Below the pieces are notes generated by a model. The model was not told the DNA's origin and searched no databases. It worked only from the letters and a program-made list of their open reading frames with translations. From contig JAFQAZ010000003.1 of the NCBI GenBank assembly GCA_017416855.1, positions 1-64,000 on the forward strand: a stretch of 64,000 nucleotides of DNA, in the 5' to 3' direction. The stretch comes from Clostridia bacterium. GTDB taxonomy: Bacteria > Bacillota > Clostridia > UBA1381 > UBA9506. Numbering within the stretch: position 1 is the stretch's first letter; each line of letters starts with the position of its first letter. The translations under genes were made by a program, and so were the position numbers. Positions 16,201 to 25,276 of this stretch are shown in pieces.

Positions 16201-18660
16201 TTACTCGTTTTCTCTTAAATAGCGTTCTGATTCATTCCAATAGTTCATAGATTCCACCGGCTCTTCGTCAAGCTGCCAGTACTGGGTCATCATGCGTTCC
16301 TTCTGGGGACCCTCAGCGGCAATGCCGGCAAGATAGTTCTTTAATTCAGTTGTCGTCAGGCTACCTTCTTTGCCAAAAGCATCCGTATGACAGTAATCAA
16401 CTAAAGCTTTCAGCATAGCGCAGGATGCGGTGTCATAAGAATCCACACCGGTAAAATTCATACCAGTAACCAAGAGCCGTCCCTTGCCCACCTGTAATGC
16501 AAAAGCATAGCTGAAGTGGCGCATGGTGCGGTCATACATCAGTTCCGGCAGCCTGAATTTTGTGGCATCAAACCGGTCACGGCTGGACTTATCCAAGCCG
16601 CTGACAATGGAATGTACCGCCGTGGGAAAATCGTCTAAATTAATCTTATCACTATCATCAATTAAGTTATAATACTGGAAGTTAATCTGACCATCGGTGA
16701 CAAAGCCTAAGCCGTTTAAGGTCTCTTTATCTACCGGACCACCATTGATGGTACCACGATCCCAGATAACCCCTTTATACCGATCCCACACGTGGCGGAA
16801 GGAATATTTTGGTGCTTTCATATCCTTATGGAGCAGATGACGGGTCCAGTCCGTGCGGTAAATGAGCATTACATCCTGACCCTGCTCTAACTTTTCAAAT
16901 AAGGCATCATCCAGCTTATCCGTTAGCAATAAGGATGAATTCTCATTGAATGTACAAACTCTGTCTAAGTAGCTTGCCTCCATATCTGCCTTCGCATCTA
17001 AAGAAAGCTCACGGCAACCGGGCATTACCCACAGCTCCCAGTTATTTTCGCAAACGGTACCGTCGGCAAAATCCAAGCGACAGTCAAGGGTTAAATGAGT
17101 ACTTTCTTCCGGCATTAATACCTCTAAGCTGCACAGACTGTAAAGACCGGATTCTCTTGTATCCACATCGTTTAAACTGCCCTTACAATATATCTTGCCG
17201 CTATCATCCGTCAAGGTATAGGTAAACACCGCTTTTTTAGGCGGATTAATCATAAACTGAGAAAGCAAAACAGGGATTTTGGCTGTTTCACCATAACCAT
17301 ATACCTGCTTGGGGAGTCTTGCAAGGAGCACCGTATCACCATTAAACTTGCGGAATTCCTCCTGGGAAATGCCGTGAGGATCATCAAAGCAATCCACTAC
17401 ACCATTGGAATTTTCATACCGGTCGGTATCGGCAAACTGAAGCATGTGAAAACCGGAGAGGAGCTTGCTGGAACGGATGCCCTCTAATGCCGCCTTCCAG
17501 CAACGAAACTGAAAGTCTTTAGTAATCTGCAAAGTGTCTGCAAAGCCTTCTTTATAGCCTTTAGCTTCAATCATTTTAATTTCTTCCTCTACCCACCAGG
17601 GTGCAGGACGGCCATATTTTGCAAACTTTTCTTTTAATGCATAAAAATCACGCCAGGAGGTGTAATGACAAACCTCGTGAGCAATTAAGGGGCGGGGGAA
17701 CTGAATACCGCGACGGATTTTGCCACTTCCCTCTTCCACCACCATATCACGGTTATTCACCGTGCCAAAGCACAAGAGATTATCCGTATTTTCAAACATA
17801 TCTGCATTCTTGCCGTAGGGGAAGAAATAGCTCATATGCTGCACGTCAAAATCAACATAGTCACGGTCATATTCACCGTGAGCACAGGTGTCAATAAACA
17901 AACGGTTGGGGTCATTTTCCTTAATAAAATCACGGATTTCACGGATTCTGGGTTTCTTGCCCGGCTCACGGATTTCATTACCCACACAATAGACCATAAA
18001 AGAGGGATGGTTATATAAGGTTTCAATGATTTCCAGCAATCTATCGTTATTGATGAAATCATTTTTGCCATAAAGCATTTCCTCTAAATTATCGTAATCA
18101 TCATTTTCCTTACGCATTTCAATATGGATTAAAATACCCAAATCGTCTGCCGCGCGGAAGCAGGCCTCCGGCGGGATAACAGAGTGAAAGCGAATGGTGT
18201 TAAAGCCATAGCTTTTTGCCATCTCGATATTCTTTTTATAAAAATCATATTCAGACAAATTACAGTTATTCTCGTGCTCGTGTGCTGCCGCGCCGCGGAT
18301 GTAAGCGCGCATATAGAAGGGATAGCCGTTTAAATAAATGTTTTTATCATCGGTGGATACATAGCGAAAACCAAAACAGTCGCTAATTTCTTCTGTTTCA
18401 CCGTCTGCATAGGTAATTGCCAGTGATAATATGTATAAATTCGGTTGTTCCACTGACCACATGACCGCCTCAAACTGTGCCGAAAGGTTTGCCTCACAGC
18501 CCGTAACCATCGCTTCACCGGTTGCCAGTTCCTTGCCGGTTTTATCGGTAACAGCAAAACGGCATCCTTTTATTTCTTTTTTTGTAATGATCACCGCCTG
18601 CATTCCCTCTTCAGGACGGGCAGCTGTTATTTTTAAAACAGTTTGTTTCTCTGTAATCAT
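16201..18660 (-). CDS. Glycoside hydrolase family 2 protein lacking the N-terminal sugar-binding domain
   Basis: The 819-residue cytoplasmic protein begins directly in the immunoglobulin-like domain of GH2 (ending in WSVEQPNLYILSLAITY, about 69-85) and then enters the TIM barrel. The acid/base is E229 in VYCVGNEI and the nucleophile is probably E329 in LIAHEVCHYTSW. GH2 covers beta-galactosidases, beta-glucuronidases and beta-mannosidases. The jelly-roll domain of about 180 residues that normally comes first is absent, and the previous gene stops only 20 nt upstream, so no broken piece of it exists here. Residues about 430-819 form a long unassigned C-terminal part. RBS AGGAG is 8 nt before the ATG. 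The substrate is undetermined. Confidence 0.85.
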   Translation of the reverse strand: MITEKQTVLKITAARPEEGMQAVIITKKEIKGCRFAVTDKTGKELATGEAMVTGCEANLSAQFEAVMWSVEQPNLYILSLAITYADGETEEISDCFGFRYVSTDDKNIYLNGYPFYMRAYIRGAAAHEHENNCNLSEYDFYKKNIEMAKSYGFNTIRFHSVIPPEACFRAADDLGILIHIEMRKENDDYDNLEEMLYGKNDFINNDRLLEIIETLYNHPSFMVYCVGNEIREPGKKPRIREIRDFIKENDPNRLFIDTCAHGEYDRDYVDFDVQHMSYFFPYGKNADMFENTDNLLCFGTVNNRDMVVEEGSGKIRRGIQFPRPLIAHEVCHYTSWRDFYALKEKFAKYGRPAPWWVEEEIKMIEAKGYKEGFADTLQITKDFQFRCWKAALEGIRSSKLLSGFHMLQFADTDRYENSNGVVDCFDDPHGISQEEFRKFNGDTVLLARLPKQVYGYGETAKIPVLLSQFMINPPKKAVFTYTLTDDSGKIYCKGSLNDVDTRESGLYSLCSLEVLMPEESTHLTLDCRLDFADGTVCENNWELWVMPGCRELSLDAKADMEASYLDRVCTFNENSSLLLTDKLDDALFEKLEQGQDVMLIYRTDWTRHLLHKDMKAPKYSFRHVWDRYKGVIWDRGTINGGPVDKETLNGLGFVTDGQINFQYYNLIDDSDKINLDDFPTAVHSIVSGLDKSSRDRFDATKFRLPELMYDRTMRHFSYAFALQVGKGRLLVTGMNFTGVDSYDTASCAMLKALVDYCHTDAFGKEGSLTTTELKNYLAGIAAEGPQKERMMTQYWQLDEEPVESMNYWNESERYLRENE

Positions 18661-18680
18661 CCGAAACTCTCCTTTTTCTC

Positions 18681-19469
18681 TTAATAAAATGCACGCCAGA
18701 GTGCTTCTTCTACCGTATCAGCTGTAACCGTAAAGCTTCTGCCGTCAATCATCTGCATATAGGGCTTACAGGAAGGGCGGAACATTCTTGTCCGTTCAAT
18801 CATTTCCATTTTGCAGGTGATGGGACCTTCGATTACATAAGGCTTAATGGAATCTGCTTTTTCCACCGCCTCTTTTGCTTTTTCATAAATGAGCTTGTGG
18901 GCCTTGCCCGGGGGCAACAAAATACCACCGGTGCAGGTCAGACCTTTTTTTACCTCAGCCGTTACCACATCGGGCATAATGGCTTTAGCCTCGGCACAAA
19001 CCTTATCGTCGCCACTAACCATAATCACCGGCACGCCCTGCTCTCCGGCAATGGCGGCATCTACAGCGGTTTCACCCACTTTTTCGCCGTTAATGTACAT
19101 ATTCTGCACATCCAGGCCAAAGGTGTGCTCTAAAATGGCGCCTTCCGTGCCAGCCATGGCGTGATAGCCTAATAAAACCATCGCATCCATATCCGTTAAA
19201 TCGCCATAGCGACGGTCGCCCACATAACCGCAAATGTACCCATCTGCAAGCGGAATAGCCTGCTCCCAATCCAGCATCCAGCCACCACCGTGACAATCAT
19301 GAACGATGACTTTTTCTGCGCCGCCTGCCTTTAACCCTTCTACGCAGGCATTAATATCTGCCATTAAGCACCGGCGGCCTTCGGGATTCTGCCAGCGGCC
19401 CTCTCTTGTCTGGTCATTACTGTAAATCCCGCTGATACCCTCTATATCAACCATAACATAAACATTCAT
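18681..19469 (-). CDS. M55-family D-aminopeptidase (DppA-like), copy 1
   Basis: The 262-residue protein keeps the zinc site and catalytic residues of Bacillus subtilis DppA at nearly the same numbers: D8 and E10 in VDIEGISG, H60 in HDCHGGG, H103 in GYHAM, H115 in LEHTF and E133 in VGE. DppA is a cytoplasmic decameric zinc enzyme that releases N-terminal D-amino acids, best with D-Ala-D-Ala. Its role in a glycan operon could be to process cross-link or stem peptides, or another D-amino-acid amide. It lies 15 nt downstream of a close paralogue and 20 nt upstream of the GH2 gene. Confidence 0.92.
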   Translation of the reverse strand: MNVYVMVDIEGISGIYSNDQTREGRWQNPEGRRCLMADINACVEGLKAGGAEKVIVHDCHGGGWMLDWEQAIPLADGYICGYVGDRRYGDLTDMDAMVLLGYHAMAGTEGAILEHTFGLDVQNMYINGEKVGETAVDAAIAGEQGVPVIMVSGDDKVCAEAKAIMPDVVTAEVKKGLTCTGGILLPPGKAHKLIYEKAKEAVEKADSIKPYVIEGPITCKMEMIERTRMFRPSCKPYMQMIDGRSFTVTADTVEEALWRAFY

Positions 19470-19484
19470 TTTCTGCCCCTCCTA

Positions 19485-20276
19485 TCACCAGAATGCTCTC
19501 CAGAGCGCCTGTTCAACCGTGTCACCGGTTACGGTGTAGGTTCTGCCGTCTAAAATCTCCATATAAGGCTTAACGGAGGGACGGAACAAACGGGTTGCCT
19601 CTGTCATTTCCATTTTGCAGGTAATGGGACCGGGAATAACATAAGGCTTGATGGAATCTGCCTTTTTCACAGCCTCTATGGTCTTTTCATAAATCAGCTG
19701 ATGAGCCTTTTCCGGCGGTAATAAAGTTCCGCCCAATCTTGACAATCCCTTTTTCACTTCAGCTGTGACCACATCAGGCATAATGGCTTTAGCCTCGGCA
19801 CAAACCTTATCATCGCCACTAACCATAATCACCGGCACGCCCTGCTCACCGGCAATGGCGGCATCCACAGCGGTTTCGCCCACTTTAACGCCGTTAATAT
19901 ACATATTCTGCACATCTTTGGAGGAATAAGTATGCTCTAAAATAGCCTCCTGAGTGCCGGCCATAGCGTGATAGCCTAAAAGAATCACCGCATCGAATTC
20001 TTCTAAATTAGCATAGCGGCGGTCGCCTACATAACCGCAAACATACCCATCTGCCAAATCGGAAGCCATTTCCCAGTCAAACATCCAGCCACCACCGTGG
20101 CAATCGTGGACATAGACTTTATCCACGCCGGCATCCTTTAAGCCTTTCACGCAGGCATTGATATCGCCCATTAAATGACGGCGACCTTCCGGCACCTGCC
20201 ATTGTTCTTCTGCCACCTGGTCACGGTTATAAATACCGCTGATGCCCTCTATATCAACCATAACATAAACATTCAT
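19485..20276 (-). CDS. M55-family D-aminopeptidase (DppA-like), copy 2, first gene of the operon
   Basis: The 263-residue protein is very close to the next gene in both sequence and length, with the same D8, E10, H60, H103 and H115 and the VGE Glu shifted by one after a short insertion (SSKD). The long identical stretches point to a fairly recent tandem duplication. I start at 20276, where GGAGG lies 8 nt upstream; the in-frame extension to 20330 would cross the promoter. As the first gene behind the promoter at 20302-20330 it heads the whole transcript down to 6519. Confidence 0.92.
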   Translation of the reverse strand: MNVYVMVDIEGISGIYNRDQVAEEQWQVPEGRRHLMGDINACVKGLKDAGVDKVYVHDCHGGGWMFDWEMASDLADGYVCGYVGDRRYANLEEFDAVILLGYHAMAGTQEAILEHTYSSKDVQNMYINGVKVGETAVDAAIAGEQGVPVIMVSGDDKVCAEAKAIMPDVVTAEVKKGLSRLGGTLLPPEKAHQLIYEKTIEAVKKADSIKPYVIPGPITCKMEMTEATRLFRPSVKPYMEILDGRTYTVTGDTVEQALWRAFW

Positions 20277-20301
20277 TTGGATAGCCTCCATTCTTTTCTT
20301 C

Positions 20302-20330
20302 ATTATATCAACAAAACCGCCTGTTCGCAA
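20302..20330 (-). promoter_or_regulatory. Promoter of the 11-gene operon
   Basis: TTGCGA (20325-20330) and TATAAT (20302-20307) on the minus strand with a 17-nt spacer. The -35 and spacer lie inside the loop and right arm of the preceding terminator hairpin, so read-through and initiation may affect each other. Confidence 0.75.
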
Positions 20331-20346
20331 TAAAAAAAGCGGTTTT
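20313..20346 (-). terminator. Terminator after the YgjV-like gene
   Basis: On the minus strand AAAACCGC and GCGGTTTT form an 8-bp stem with an 18-nt loop, 30 nt past the stop of the 20377-20925 gene. It overlaps the next promoter. Confidence 0.65.
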
Positions 20347-20376
20347 TACTATTTTTTCATACATTTTTTAGTTTTT

Positions 20377-20925
20377 TTAATTATTTTTTCCTTTATGCTG
20401 ATTTTCTCCCTTATCACCCTTTTTTCCTTTTACATCTCTTACAATAACAGAAATAATTTGGAAAATTAATAAAGCAACGTGAGTGAATAAATTTCCGTAT
20501 GCTGCGGCAAGAAAATCATAGAAAATCCAAATACTTGAATTGACAAAAGCCAGTATGCGATAATATTTTGCATTGCTTTGTGCCACGCTCATCACAAAGA
20601 CCATGGATGCTGCCAAAGCAAATACATCATACCAATGGGCAAAGGTCATTAAATTAATCGAAAGAAAGATGACCGCATAAACAATGATCAGCCAAAAGGG
20701 TACCTTTTTCCCTTTTGAATCAAAAATATAATTAATAAACACTTGCACACAAGCAAAAGCGCAGATGGCAGCACCACTGTTTTGCCCTACCATCAGATAG
20801 CTTAATCCAACCAAAAAATTCCCTGTAAAGTTCAGGGGTAGGATGGTTTTCATTTTTTTGCCGAAAGGCTCTATCAGTCCTAAAATTGTTGCTATAAAAG
20901 AAGCTATATAAGAAGCGTTTGCCAT
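20377..20925 (-). CDS. YgjV-family inner-membrane protein
   Basis: The 182-residue protein has about five or six hydrophobic helices and ends in a Lys/Gly/Asn-rich tail. The pattern TILPLNFTGNFLVGLSYLMVGQNSGA and the periodic aromatic residues fit the YgjV (Imp-YgjV) family of small membrane proteins of unknown function. A strong AGGAGG precedes the ATG. It lies between the heparinase-like gene cluster and the 11-gene operon and appears to be transcribed alone. Confidence 0.75.
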   Translation of the reverse strand: MANASYIASFIATILGLIEPFGKKMKTILPLNFTGNFLVGLSYLMVGQNSGAAICAFACVQVFINYIFDSKGKKVPFWLIIVYAVIFLSINLMTFAHWYDVFALAASMVFVMSVAQSNAKYYRILAFVNSSIWIFYDFLAAAYGNLFTHVALLIFQIISVIVRDVKGKKGDKGENQHKGKNN

Positions 20926-20986
20926 ACGTTCCTCCTACTAAAAAAATAAACTCATATTCATCAAAGATAAATCTATGATGTAAATT

Positions 20987-21015
20987 GCGGGATAAACCTT
21001 AAAGGCTTATCCCGC
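20987..21015 (-). terminator. Hairpin after the last heparinase-like gene
   Basis: GCGGGATAAgCC and GGtTTATCCCGC form a near-perfect stem of 12-13 bp 11 nt past the stop at 21027. The following T-run is weak, so termination may be partial. Confidence 0.55.
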
Positions 21016-21026
21016 TACTATTACGA

Positions 21027-24000
21027 TTAATAATTTTTAACGTAAATACGTTTTAAGAATGTAGCCGCCTGTGCTCTTGTTGCTGTTGCGGAAGGAGCAA
21101 AGGTATCTTCGCTCATGCCCGCAATGAGACGCATAGCAACCGCTTTTTCCACATAAGGTCTTGCCCATTCGGAGGTGGTATCAGCATCTGTGAACTTAGA
21201 CAAGTCTGCACCGGTGAGTGCTTCGTGGAATTTCTCGTAATACACAACTGCCAATGCACAAATTTCTTCACGGGTAATGTTCTGGTCAGGCTTGAAGCCG
21301 CCTTCTAACATTGCCGGCGGAATGAGATCTTGTGCCAAAGCACCTTCAATGGCCGGTGTAAACCAGGAATTGGCACCAATATCGGCAATCTTGCCGGTAT
21401 AGTTACCATTTGCAACACCATACACTCGGTTGAGCATGGTGAGGAACGCCGCACGGCTTAAGGTGGATTCAGGAGAATATACTCTGTCGGCCACACCGTC
21501 TATCATACCGATTTTCGCCATTTCCTCAATGTAGCTCTGTGCCCAGCTGCCCTCTAAGTCATCAAACATGGTGCCGCTGAAGGGAATGTAGAACTCATTA
21601 ATGGAGGTCCAGTTGTTCACCGTGTTCTTATAACCGGTTACCTTAATGTAGCGGGCATACACTTCATCAAAGGTATAGCTTTCCATCTTATCGGATAAGA
21701 TGCTTTCGCCTTCCCAAACTGTAGTCCAGCTCTTGTTATCGTTAGAAACCTGAATGTCAAAGGTTTCTATACGCTTATTCTGGTTGTTCCAGTAAAGCTG
21801 TACTTCGCTGACGGGAATGGGTTTGCCCATATCGTAGCCTACCCACTGAGGGCCTTCATTGGACCAACCGGAGGATGTGCTACCGTCCATCATGTTGGGG
21901 ATTTCTACGCGGTTTGCACTGTAGATATAACCCTTAGGTGCATAAGCACTCCAGTTATCTAAGTATTCCTGTGCATCGCTGGAGAAGGTGACGGCATAGC
22001 CGGTGGTCATTTTGCCGTTGGAGGCTTTTACCACAGCGGTATCTCCCACATTTTCTGCCTGTTCAATTTCAATTTTAATGCCGGCGCCGGCGGTAGCTGT
22101 TAAGGTACCTACGCGGTCTTCTTTTAAGGTGTAAACGGTTTTATCTTCTGCAAAGCCCTGTAATTTCACGCCGTCTAAGTAAATGCCGGTGAGCTTCACA
22201 GGTTCTTCCAAGAGTGTATCCCACTGATTTAAGGGGATAATTTCATCCATTGTGAAGGTATAAGATTTTTCACCGTAATAAGGTGTAAACAACAATGAGA
22301 AGGTCGCACTGCCGGAAACATTGGCTGTTACTGTCAACTTGCGGTAACCGGTGTTTTCTTCGTTCTGCACGTCCGGCGAGGTGGGCAGAGCTGATGCCTC
22401 CATTTCGGACAAGGTTGCATTACAGTTGGACTTTAAGACAACCTTCATCTGCTTGTCGCCCTTTGAGTTAGTTAAAATGGCTTCCTTGCCGCCCTTTAAG
22501 ATTTCAATCTTAGCGGCGGTGTGTACGAAGGAATATACTTCACAAGGCTCAATCACAGAAACTTCATCCTGTAATAAGAAAGCATTTCGGCCGTCAATCA
22601 AGGCAAAACCACGTCTTGCAGAGGTTGCCGTTTTAGAATAAGCGTCTGTCTGGTCAACAATGGCATAGGATGCCCAGGGCTGCGATGCTGTCTTTTCAAT
22701 GGGAGAAACGTTGTAGTGCTTCTGGTCAACAAAGTCATCACCATCCGCCTGTTTATCCACTTCATAAGCAGAACCCTGATCCACACCGGGGCCGATAACC
22801 AAGGTGTTCATACCTTCGGCACGGTTTCTGTAATACTGGTAACGCTGGGAACCAAACATACCGGGCAGGTTATAGTTTGCCGTGTTGATAATGGATGCCC
22901 AACGGAAGCCCTGAGATTCCAGTACGAAAGTACCGGTATCTAAACGTGCGTGGGTTGCCACATTTGCATTGTTACCTTTATAGGCAACAAAGAAACCGGT
23001 GTTACCCTTTTCCCAGCTGGCACGCATAGAACCAACCTGCGCTTCACCTTCAGTGTAGGCAACGTCTAAGGGCATATTGTGACGCCATTCTTTATATTCT
23101 TCTTTATGTTCGGGACGGTAAAGCAAAATACTGTAAACACTCTTTACCTTAGCTTCATAAATATGACCGGCATCTTCATTACGGTCAAACAGGTGGCCGA
23201 TTAAGAAGTCACCTGTTACGGTACAGAAACGAGGAGAACCATCATAATAGTTAAAGGAGGTGCCGCTGTTGCCGTGCATATTCACAATAGCACGAGAGCT
23301 GTTTTCCATACCGAATTCATCTAAGATGGAGAACCGGAAGTAGAGATCTTTATCCCCTAAAGTGTTATACAGCGCTTCTTCATACGCAAAGTAGTTATTC
23401 ATGCAGTAGTTCCAGTAGTCCAAACCTTCAAAGGGGCTGCCATCCGGCGCATAGTGGCGGAACAGAATACGAAGAGCAATATGAATACGGTTTAAATACT
23501 GGTTAGAAACCATTTCATAGCCCGGTGTATCGGCAATGGCCAAAGCACACATACCAACACCGGAGTTAATGATGGCATTCCAGTTGGTATCCTGGGTTGC
23601 CGCACCATTGTTACGGAGCAGGTTGCCCCAATAGAACTTTAAGGCATATAAAATCATGGCGTTTCTTGCCATCATACGCTGTTCCTCTGTCCAATGGTTA
23701 TACATCAGGTCGTAAGAAACGGCAGCTGAACGAGAAATGTCACCGATAGAAAGCTCGGATTTACCCCCCGGGTTCCAGGTGCTGGTGCCTTTGGTTAATA
23801 CCAGCCAGTTTTTCCAGCAGGCATCGGCATATTTTTGGTCACCGGTTAAATTGTAAGCCATCGCCAGATTCAGAACATAACCACCGGCCGTGTCCGGGCT
23901 GGTGGTTGTGGCTTCTGCCGCACCGTCACAGGTTGCTAAAAAGTCCGGAATAATGGCACTTAAATATTCATCGGTTTTGTAGTTCTCTTTAATCCAGTCA

Positions 24001-25208
24001 ATCTCGTCCTGGGTTGCCAGAAGGCGAGGATGCTGGTTGTTGGGGAACTTCGTCTTAACGTGTTCCGCAAAATCATAGAAGTCTTCTTCCATGGGCGGAA
24101 TGTTTTCAATATACTGAGGCTCCTGCCACAGAACTTCATAGTCAATGTTCTTTAAGGTAATTTTTTCAATATAGGTCTCTGAGTTATTCAGATAGTCCCC
24201 GGTTTCATACCACCAGAGCTGAATGGCATTAATCTCTCCCCATCCCTTGGGCACACCGCCGGCAGAGAAGGAACCTAACTGCAGCTGCACATCACGCCAT
24301 TCATCATCCCAGTCAAGCACAATATCCATGTAGTAATAGTCATTACTTTCATTGGTATAGTCATCAGAACGGATGGCAACACGGATACTGTCACCGGTAG
24401 CGGTTTTATTATACATTTTAAACTCAATGGTGTTAAAAGGCGTAAAGTCTGTGGTTGCCACGCTCATATCATTAAAGTTTAAGCCGGAAGCACCGCTTTT
24501 ACCTTCCACCGCCTTAGTATCGGTAAAATGCATAGCATAGGTGGTTTTACCCGGCGCCTTCTTTAAAGTGCTGTTTATTGAATTATATGTTGCCATAGAT
24601 GCCGCCAGACCGGATTGGCTGGTTAAATCAAAGAGCACCATGTCGCCGCTTTGGGTGTCGGTTACAGTTGCTTCTGTTGTTACAAAGAAACTGTCGAGAT
24701 ACAGTTCAACGGTAGACTTAATGGAAGAATCCCTGTAGCCGGGCCACAGTTCTACCCTATCTACCTTGTCAAAGCCAACAGGCTTGCCGTTTGCCGTAAA
24801 GGATTCCAGCGGCAGGCTCACAAGCTGCCAGCCCTTAGCCGTTACGGATACTGTGGTTGCATAATAGTCAAGACCGGGCGTTTCTGCATTGTCGGAGATA
24901 ACACCCAGACCGAAGGAAGAGTTTTCTCTTAAGGTAGAGAATACCCATAATTCCAGAAAGTTACCGGTTGACCAGTCGCCTCGCGCTGGAAGGGAAACCG
25001 TTCTTTCAAGATCAGCACCGCCCCAACGCAGAGAAAATTTTGAATTTTTGCTATACGCACTGCTCACTGCCAGACCCGATAGCTCCGTAACGGAAGTGTT
25101 GTCCATATCAACAACCTTCATGCTATCTTCTGCCGCGCTGGCAAAAGGCACACAAAAGCTTGTTAACATAAGAATTGTCAGCAGCATTGTTAAACATCTT
25201 TTAAACAT
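21027..25208 (-). CDS. SLH-anchored heparinase II/III-like polysaccharide lyase (paralogue A)
   Basis: A 1,393-residue secreted protein. A signal peptide (1-25, cut after FASA) is followed by two jelly-roll modules (about 30-185 and 195-360, with LELWVFS and GWQLVSLPL patterns like carbohydrate-binding domains). The heparinase II/III region follows (about 385-1000), with NNQHPRLLATQDE, NAIINSGVGMCALAIAD, YWNYCMNNYFAYEEA and the C-terminal sheet motif ATHARLDTGTFVLES. Next come a small beta domain with a YLDGVKL motif, an F5/8-type discoidin domain (about 1075-1205, WVGYDMGKPIPVSEVQLYWN) and three SLH repeats (about 1215-1393) that would bind secondary cell-wall polymer. Lyases of this fold cleave uronic-acid-containing chains such as heparin, heparan or alginate. 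It is the last gene of its cluster, and the exact substrate is unknown. Confidence 0.88.
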   Translation of the reverse strand: MFKRCLTMLLTILMLTSFCVPFASAAEDSMKVVDMDNTSVTELSGLAVSSAYSKNSKFSLRWGGADLERTVSLPARGDWSTGNFLELWVFSTLRENSSFGLGVISDNAETPGLDYYATTVSVTAKGWQLVSLPLESFTANGKPVGFDKVDRVELWPGYRDSSIKSTVELYLDSFFVTTEATVTDTQSGDMVLFDLTSQSGLAASMATYNSINSTLKKAPGKTTYAMHFTDTKAVEGKSGASGLNFNDMSVATTDFTPFNTIEFKMYNKTATGDSIRVAIRSDDYTNESNDYYYMDIVLDWDDEWRDVQLQLGSFSAGGVPKGWGEINAIQLWWYETGDYLNNSETYIEKITLKNIDYEVLWQEPQYIENIPPMEEDFYDFAEHVKTKFPNNQHPRLLATQDEIDWIKENYKTDEYLSAIIPDFLATCDGAAEATTTSPDTAGGYVLNLAMAYNLTGDQKYADACWKNWLVLTKGTSTWNPGGKSELSIGDISRSAAVSYDLMYNHWTEEQRMMARNAMILYALKFYWGNLLRNNGAATQDTNWNAIINSGVGMCALAIADTPGYEMVSNQYLNRIHIALRILFRHYAPDGSPFEGLDYWNYCMNNYFAYEEALYNTLGDKDLYFRFSILDEFGMENSSRAIVNMHGNSGTSFNYYDGSPRFCTVTGDFLIGHLFDRNEDAGHIYEAKVKSVYSILLYRPEHKEEYKEWRHNMPLDVAYTEGEAQVGSMRASWEKGNTGFFVAYKGNNANVATHARLDTGTFVLESQGFRWASIINTANYNLPGMFGSQRYQYYRNRAEGMNTLVIGPGVDQGSAYEVDKQADGDDFVDQKHYNVSPIEKTASQPWASYAIVDQTDAYSKTATSARRGFALIDGRNAFLLQDEVSVIEPCEVYSFVHTAAKIEILKGGKEAILTNSKGDKQMKVVLKSNCNATLSEMEASALPTSPDVQNEENTGYRKLTVTANVSGSATFSLLFTPYYGEKSYTFTMDEIIPLNQWDTLLEEPVKLTGIYLDGVKLQGFAEDKTVYTLKEDRVGTLTATAGAGIKIEIEQAENVGDTAVVKASNGKMTTGYAVTFSSDAQEYLDNWSAYAPKGYIYSANRVEIPNMMDGSTSSGWSNEGPQWVGYDMGKPIPVSEVQLYWNNQNKRIETFDIQVSNDNKSWTTVWEGESILSDKMESYTFDEVYARYIKVTGYKNTVNNWTSINEFYIPFSGTMFDDLEGSWAQSYIEEMAKIGMIDGVADRVYSPESTLSRAAFLTMLNRVYGVANGNYTGKIADIGANSWFTPAIEGALAQDLIPPAMLEGGFKPDQNITREEICALAVVYYEKFHEALTGADLSKFTDADTTSEWARPYVEKAVAMRLIAGMSEDTFAPSATATRAQAATFLKRIYVKNY

Positions 25209-25231
25209 AATAACGCTCCTTTCTCCAGTTA

Positions 25232-25260
25232 TGATAGCGGCACTACACCGCTATCATAGC
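25232..25260 (-). other. Perfect intercistronic hairpin
   Basis: An 11-bp perfect inverted repeat (tatgatagcgg / ccgctatcata, 7-nt loop) lies between the stop of paralogue B and the RBS of paralogue A. No T-run follows. It may be an RNA-stability or processing element, or a partial terminator. Confidence 0.6.
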
Positions 25261-25276
25261 ATTAATCAACAATCCC

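Noticed and set aside
16201-18660. GH2 gene as a 5'-truncated pseudogene
   Set aside because: It has a good RBS at the start, an open frame of 819 codons and normal operon spacing. The missing domain is nowhere upstream.
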